From a virus, in IMG/VR virus record IMGVR_UViG_3300048837_000363, positions 1 through 35,704 of that record: a stretch of DNA of 35,704 nt; one strand, written 5' to 3'. A model generated the notes under the pieces. It searched no databases, was not told where the DNA came from, and worked only from the letters and a program-made list of their open reading frames with translations. Position numbers and translations under genes: made by a program. Below, in pieces: positions 31,406 through 35,704 of this stretch; position 1 is the first letter of the stretch; each line of letters opens with the position of its first letter.

Positions 31406-31430
31406 CACTCCGAGTATCACCTAATACCTT
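31402..31430 (+). promoter_or_regulatory. Promoter giving a probably leaderless regulator transcript
   Basis: TTGACA (31402-31407), a 17-base spacer, TACCTT (31425-31430). The -10 is 3/6 to consensus but spacing is ideal. The next ATG is at 31437, six bases after the -10, so transcription should begin at or next to the A of the ATG. No ribosome site fits in between. TTGACAC is shared with the promoter at 29000. Confidence 0.55.
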
Positions 31431-31436
31431 GCGGTT

Positions 31437-31715
31437 ATGAATAACACCGACCAAGCAACACCCGAACTCACGCCGCGCGAGATCCGCCGCCGCCGCATCG
31501 CGACGGCCCTTGCGGTGTCGCGTGTGAGCCTTAAGGACATCTGGCGCCACGTGGAGAAGGACGGCCCCGTGTGCAGCTACAATATGGTTCAGAAGATCGC
31601 CGCCGGGGCCGAGGGCGACTCTGAGATCGGCGCGAAGATCCGCGCCGCCATCGCCGAATTGACGGGGCAACCCGCCGCGGCGCTGTTCGACGTCGACGAA
31701 AAGGCGTCGACGTAA
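31437..31715 (+). CDS. Small HTH transcription regulator (XRE/Ner-like)
   Basis: 92 residues. The pattern RRRRIATALAVSRVSLKDIW at 18-37, then YNMVQKIAAGAEGDSEIGAK and IRAAIAELTGQPAAALFDVD is that of small XRE/Ner-type DNA-binding proteins, with the recognition helix about 46-58 and the usual final 'I-x-x-A-I-A-E-L-x-x-x-P-A-x-x-L-F'. It has its own promoter and probably no leader. It is the best candidate for binding the GTTCGGG sites or its own promoter. It precedes the recombination genes by 27 bases. Confidence 0.65.
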   Translation: MNNTDQATPELTPREIRRRRIATALAVSRVSLKDIWRHVEKDGPVCSYNMVQKIAAGAEGDSEIGAKIRAAIAELTGQPAAALFDVDEKAST

Positions 31716-31742
31716 TTCACCCCGAAGTAGGAGCACAACCTG

Positions 31743-32828
31743 ATGAGTACGGCGGAAGCGACCGACCCGCGCCCGAATGGGGCGGACGGTCAAAGGCTCG
31801 TGACGGGCGCACGCACTGACGAGACGACGGAGCAGCGGCGCGTCCAGTGGTTAGCGGAGCGCAAGAAATACCTCACCGCGACGGATGCGGCGAAGGTGCT
31901 CGGGCTCTCGCCCTATGGCGATGCGGTCGACGTGTGGCTCGAAAAGACGGGCCGCGACGGAGCGGAGTTCGTCGAAACCGCCGAGATGCGCCGCGGCCGT
32001 CGCCGCGAGTCCATCGTCTTGGATCAGTACGAAGAGACGGAGCTCGTGACCCTCACGCGCCCGCTGCCGTACACGCTGGTCGCGTCGGAGAAGATCCCGC
32101 TCCTCGCATTCTCGCCCGACGCGCTGCGCGGGTCGCTGGGGTCGTCACTGATCCCGGTCGACGCGAAGACCGCGCGCTGGGCTGACCCAACGATGTGGGG
32201 CGAAGACGGGTCGGACGAGTTCCCGATCCACTACGCGATACAGTTGCACGTGCAGATGATCGTGCTGGGCGCTGAGATCGCGCACTTGCCGACGGAGTTC
32301 GGCGGCGACGAATACCGCTGCTATCACCTTGGGTCGACGCCGTCGCGGCGCGATGGATTGGTGGAGCTATTGGGCGCGTGGTGGCAGAAGCACGTGGTCG
32401 AAGACACGCAACCCGCCCCGACCGGATCGAAGAGCTACGCGGACTATCTCAAGCGCGTGTATCCGCGCCACGATGCCGGGATCGCGGTCGACGTCCGAGG
32501 CGATCCAGCGCTCGACGCCTTGGGGCCGCGCTTCGATTCGCTGCGCGATGCCGTCAAGGCGTTGGAAGCCGAGCGCGACGAAGTCGGCAACCAGATCCGC
32601 AACGCGATGGGATCCGCGGAAGTGCTGCAGGGGTCGATCTGGGGCGCGACGTGGAAGAACAACAAAGACAGCGAAAAGCTGGACGCCGCGGGCGCGGTGC
32701 AGGACTTCCAACGCCTTGCCGCCGCGAACGGCTGGCTCGATGAGTGGCGCACGGTGGTACGGCAACGCACGACGAAACAGCGCGGAGCACGCACGCTACG
32801 CGTTACCCTCAAGTCAGGCAAGGCATAA
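31743..32828 (+). CDS. YqaJ-type viral recombinase / exonuclease
   Basis: 361 residues, with AGGAG ten bases before ATG 31743. The YqaJ/lambda-exo nuclease motifs are in order: LTATDAAKVLGLSPYG at 44-59, the Glu in MRRGRRRES at 82-90, SPDAL at 124-128 with D126, PVDAKT at 138-143 with D140 and K142, and YAIQLHVQM at 164-172 with Q167. The C-terminal 120 residues are helical (LRDAVKALEAERDEVGNQIR). It should resect double-strand ends 5' to 3'. With the next gene it forms a likely exonuclease-annealing pair. Confidence 0.85.
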   Translation: MSTAEATDPRPNGADGQRLVTGARTDETTEQRRVQWLAERKKYLTATDAAKVLGLSPYGDAVDVWLEKTGRDGAEFVETAEMRRGRRRESIVLDQYEETELVTLTRPLPYTLVASEKIPLLAFSPDALRGSLGSSLIPVDAKTARWADPTMWGEDGSDEFPIHYAIQLHVQMIVLGAEIAHLPTEFGGDEYRCYHLGSTPSRRDGLVELLGAWWQKHVVEDTQPAPTGSKSYADYLKRVYPRHDAGIAVDVRGDPALDALGPRFDSLRDAVKALEAERDEVGNQIRNAMGSAEVLQGSIWGATWKNNKDSEKLDAAGAVQDFQRLAAANGWLDEWRTVVRQRTTKQRGARTLRVTLKSGKA

Positions 32829-32831
32829 CCA

Positions 32832-34094
32832 ATGAGTACCTCGAATGCTCTGGCGCGGCAGGACGACGCGCATTCTCCGACCGGGCTCGCGCAATCCGCG
32901 GGCGTCGCACTGGCCCGCGGCGAAACGTCCGCCGCCAGCGTCGCGGCCCGCGCGAAGGCGGAAGTCGAAGCGCGCGCGCTGATCGCGATCGGACGGCCGC
33001 GCGACGTCGCGCTGTTCCGTATCAAGTTGCTGGAAGCGTGCAAGCGGTCGCGCTTCGCCGAATCGGCGCGCTACAGCAAGCCGGTGGGCAAGCAGAAGGT
33101 CGAAGGCTTTTCGATCCGCTTCGCCGAAGAGTGCGCGCGCAGCTATGGCAACCTCGACATCGCCGCGGTGATCGTGTACGAAGACGACTACCGGCGCGTG
33201 TTCGATGTCGTCGCGACCGACGTTGAGGCAAACAATACGTACCGGTTCCCCGTGACGATCGAGAAGTCGGTCGAACGGTCGTCGACGAAGGACGGCGACG
33301 AAGTGCTCGGCAAGCGCACGAACTCACAAGGGCGCCCGACGTACATCATTCGCGCGACCGAGGACGCGCTGCTGAACAAGCAAGCCGCGGCGATCTCGAA
33401 GGCGCGTCGCCAGCTGATCTTACAGCACATCCCGTCGGATATCACCGAAGAGGCGCTGGAACAGATCGCCGCGACGCTGGCGGCCGAAGAGCGAAGCGAC
33501 CCCGCGGCGAAGCGCAAGCGCTTGGTCGATGCGTTCTACGCGCTGGGCGTGATGCCCGACCAGATCGCGGAGTTCTTGGGGCTGGCGAAGATCGACGCGA
33601 TGAACGCGGCGCAGATCCGTTTCATGGGCACGATCTACACGGGCCTACGCGACGGCGAGACGACGTGGGCGGAGATCATGGCCAGCACGAAGAGCGACGA
33701 CGGCAAGACGACGACGGTCGCGACCGACACGCGCAGCGCTACGGCGCGCCTTGACGCGGCGATCGCGAAGCCCGCCCCCGCCGCGGCCCCAGTCGTGGTG
33801 TCCGATCCGCCGCCGATGGAAGCGCCGCGGCCGCTGGTCGAAGAGGCACCGGTGCGCGACGGCGCTGCGGAATCGGTCGCCGCACCAGAGCCCAAGGCCA
33901 TGGACGACGTGGAGATCCGGATGCGCGAGAACGCGCGTGCGAAAATCTCGGAGTACTACGAACACAAGGCCAGCGGCGGACGGCTCAACGCGGACGAAGT
34001 GAAGATGTACAACAAGCTACGGCGCGCGTATCCCGACATCTTCGCGGAGATCACGGGCGCGACGGACACCGACGACGAGGGGGGGCAGTCGTGA
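32832..34094 (+). CDS. Candidate single-strand annealing protein (exonuclease partner)
   Basis: 420 residues. The core block runs FRIKLLEACKRSRFAESARY with KPVGKQKVEGFSIRFAEECA and RSYGNLDIAAV, then a strand VFDVVATDVEANNTYRFPVT, and AAISKARRQLILQHIPSDIT. This block is shared with phage proteins that usually neighbour exonucleases; I recognise the pattern but cannot name the family with certainty. The remaining C-terminus is Pro/Ala-rich and ends in an acidic stretch. Strong synteny with YqaJ supports an annealing role, as RecT or ERF do elsewhere. It ends in a GTGA overlap with the ATPase gene. Confidence 0.55.
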   Translation: MSTSNALARQDDAHSPTGLAQSAGVALARGETSAASVAARAKAEVEARALIAIGRPRDVALFRIKLLEACKRSRFAESARYSKPVGKQKVEGFSIRFAEECARSYGNLDIAAVIVYEDDYRRVFDVVATDVEANNTYRFPVTIEKSVERSSTKDGDEVLGKRTNSQGRPTYIIRATEDALLNKQAAAISKARRQLILQHIPSDITEEALEQIAATLAAEERSDPAAKRKRLVDAFYALGVMPDQIAEFLGLAKIDAMNAAQIRFMGTIYTGLRDGETTWAEIMASTKSDDGKTTTVATDTRSATARLDAAIAKPAPAAAPVVVSDPPPMEAPRPLVEEAPVRDGAAESVAAPEPKAMDDVEIRMRENARAKISEYYEHKASGGRLNADEVKMYNKLRRAYPDIFAEITGATDTDDEGGQS

Positions 34095-35401
34095 AGATCA
34101 TCGAACTACGCGCCGAGAACTTCAAGCGACTAAGCGCGGTCGCCATCCGTCCCGACGCATCGGGGGCGCTGGTGGAGATCACCGGCGCCAACGGCGAAGG
34201 CAAGTCGTCGGTGCTGGACGCAATCCTCTTCGCGCTGGCGGGCGCGAAGGGCGCGCCGGTCGATCCGATCCGACACGGCGCTGACAAGACCGAGGTCGAA
34301 TTGGACCTCGGGGATCTCAAGGTCCGCAAGGTGCAGACCGAGAAGGGTACGACGCTGACGGTAACCAACGCCGACGGCGCGAAGTACCCGAAGGCGCAAG
34401 CGATGTTAGACGCCCTGCTCGGGGATCTGACGTTCGACCCGTTGGCGTTCGTCACGATGCCGCCCAAGCAACGCCTCGAAGTGCTGCGCGGGATCGTCAC
34501 GCTGGACGTCGACCTCGACGCGATCGACCGCGCGATCGCCAGCGACTACGCGGAACGAACCGCGGTCGGGCGCATGGCGGACGAAGCGCGCGCGAAGGTG
34601 GCCGCGTTGGGTGAGCCGGTGCAAGGCGCGCCCTACGTCGACGAACAGCCGATCCTCGGCGAAGTGGCCGCGCTCAAGTCGCGGCGCGACGTGCTGGCGG
34701 ATCGTCAGTCCAACGTCACGGCGCTTCGTTTGGAAGTCGCCAACGAACAGAATCAGGCGGCCGCGTGTGAACAACACATCGCGTTGCTGCGCGCGCAGAT
34801 CGCGGAAATTGAGAAGCGCCGCGACCAGCACATCGCGCAAGCGACGGCGAAGGCCGCCGAGGCCAGCGTCGCCGTTGACGTGACCGAAGTCGACGCGGTG
34901 AAGGCCGCGCTCGTCGACGCCGAAACACGGCTGACTGTGGCGCGCGAAGCGAACGCGGCCGCACGGCAAGCGCACGGCGCGCTCGAAAAGTTCAACGCCG
35001 CGCACGCCGAGGCTGACAAGTACGCCGCGATGTACGAACGGCTCACCGACCGGATCGACACGGCGCGGAAGATGAAGGTCGAAGCGCTGGAGCGCGCGGT
35101 CTTCCCCGTGCCCGGGCTGTCGTTCGGTGATGGTGACGTATCGCTCGACGCCGTGCCGTTCTCACAGGCCAGCACGGCGCAACAGATCCTCGCCAGCTTC
35201 GCGATTGCGTGCGCCATGAATCCCAAGCTCAAGATCGTGCTCGTTCGGCATGGGTCGTTGTTGGACGATCGGTCGTTAGTGCAGTTGTCGCACGCCGCGC
35301 ACGACGCGGGTTATCAGGTGTGGATCGAACGCGTCGACACGACGGGGCGCGTTGGGTTCGTGATCGAAGACGGTACCGTCATCGCCGCCCCCTCACTCTA
35401 G
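34091..35401 (+). CDS. SbcC/SMC-like ATPase of the recombination module
   Basis: 436 residues, GTG start overlapping the previous stop as GTGA. Walker A GANGEGKS at 32-39 in the usual N-terminal RecF/SbcC context (MKIIELRAENFKRLSAVAIR). Residues about 160-320 form a coiled coil. The C-terminal block FSQASTAQQILASFAIACAM carries the signature motif, and KIVLVRHGSLLDDRS holds the place of Walker B. There the usual D-E pair is absent, with V-R in its place. Phage members of this group often carry 'R-x-R-D-G-S-L-L-D-E', so this may be a family feature. It likely works with the nuclease. Confidence 0.8.
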   Translation: MKIIELRAENFKRLSAVAIRPDASGALVEITGANGEGKSSVLDAILFALAGAKGAPVDPIRHGADKTEVELDLGDLKVRKVQTEKGTTLTVTNADGAKYPKAQAMLDALLGDLTFDPLAFVTMPPKQRLEVLRGIVTLDVDLDAIDRAIASDYAERTAVGRMADEARAKVAALGEPVQGAPYVDEQPILGEVAALKSRRDVLADRQSNVTALRLEVANEQNQAAACEQHIALLRAQIAEIEKRRDQHIAQATAKAAEASVAVDVTEVDAVKAALVDAETRLTVAREANAAARQAHGALEKFNAAHAEADKYAAMYERLTDRIDTARKMKVEALERAVFPVPGLSFGDGDVSLDAVPFSQASTAQQILASFAIACAMNPKLKIVLVRHGSLLDDRSLVQLSHAAHDAGYQVWIERVDTTGRVGFVIEDGTVIAAPSL

Positions 35402-35411
35402 GAGTAGTACC

Positions 35412-35704
35412 GTGTTTCTCAACATTTCGAAGCTGCAGGTCGAGATCGCCCTTGCCGCGGTCGGGCATCACAAGACGCTGTGTCAGAACCAAGCCGCGCT
35501 GTCGCGTCGCTTGGAGATCAGCGAGACCGACGCCAAGGACCAGCTGGCGTGTAACACGTACCTGCAGAGCGTGCTCGACAAGTTCGCCGCCAGCGACGCC
35601 GACACGCATACGCTTGAGTTCGAGGCGCCCATGGCGGCCCGCGCGATGCGCGTCGCGCTGATCCAATGGGTGTCCCTTGCGATCACGCGCGACAAGTCGG
35701 CGCA
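35412..35704 (+). CDS. Hypothetical protein, 3' end outside window
   Basis: Open from GTG 35412 to the window edge, at least 97 residues. GGAG at 35401-35404 lies seven bases before the start, a good ribosome site. MFLNISKLQVEIALAAVGHH and a helix with LSRRLEISETDAKDQLACNT are visible. No family recognised. Directly behind the SbcC-like gene it may belong to recombination or replication. Confidence 0.6.
   Translation, partial: MFLNISKLQVEIALAAVGHHKTLCQNQAALSRRLEISETDAKDQLACNTYLQSVLDKFAASDADTHTLEFEAPMAARAMRVALIQWVSLAITRDKSA

Noticed and set aside
1-35704. tRNA genes, CRISPR arrays, integrase or insertion sequences
   Set aside because: None seen: no cloverleaf-like segments, no regular spacer repeats, no recombinase or transposase motifs.

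Overview
This window is part of the genome of a high-GC tailed phage (Caudoviricetes). The gene set points to siphovirus morphology: a tail tube protein, a pair of tail assembly chaperones joined by a -1 frameshift, a 953-residue tape measure and no contractile sheath. No integrase, lysogeny repressor, endolysin, tRNA or CRISPR array is visible, so lifestyle and host cannot be settled here. The high GC content suggests a high-GC bacterial host. Genes are tightly packed, with many TAATG, ATGA and GTGA stop/start overlaps, and no gene-free stretch exceeds about 210 bases.

Region 1 (about 26,640 down to 1, minus strand) is the packaging and structural block, read right to left: small and large terminase; an accessory island (GT-A-like glycosyltransferase, Acb2/Tad1-type nucleotide-sponge protein, small membrane protein, GT9-like glycosyltransferase, methyltransferase/Rossmann fusion); portal; MuF-type head protein; a 65-residue protein; a strong hairpin terminator; DUF2213-type protease/scaffold; decoration-like protein; HK97-fold major capsid protein; neck proteins; tail terminator; tail tube; frameshifting chaperones; tape measure; tail-tip protein; small tail proteins; and a fibre with a lectin-like domain that runs off the left edge.

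Region 2 (about 26,640-29,070) has small divergent and convergent units. A plus-strand membrane protein gene overlaps the 3' end of a minus-strand replication pair: an initiator-like protein with a winged-helix N-terminus and a G39P-like helicase-loader candidate. Two arrays of roughly 10-bp iterons built on GCGGACAT, one inside the initiator gene and one in front of it, mark a probable replication origin. Five copies of the heptamer GTTCGGG/CCCGAAC lie over the divergent control region.

Region 3 (29,000-35,704, plus strand) is probably early. A promoter (TTGACA-17-TATTGT) drives an LPD29-domain protein and a chain of small overlapping unknown genes. A second promoter, placed so that its transcript would be leaderless, precedes a small HTH regulator. 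Then come a YqaJ-type exonuclease, a candidate single-strand annealing partner and an SbcC/SMC-like ATPase, which together look like a phage recombination module. The last gene is cut by the window edge.

The least ordinary parts are the glyco/methyl plus anti-defence island inside the packaging module, the promoter-hairpin arrangement in front of the capsid protease gene, and the iteron/heptamer control region.
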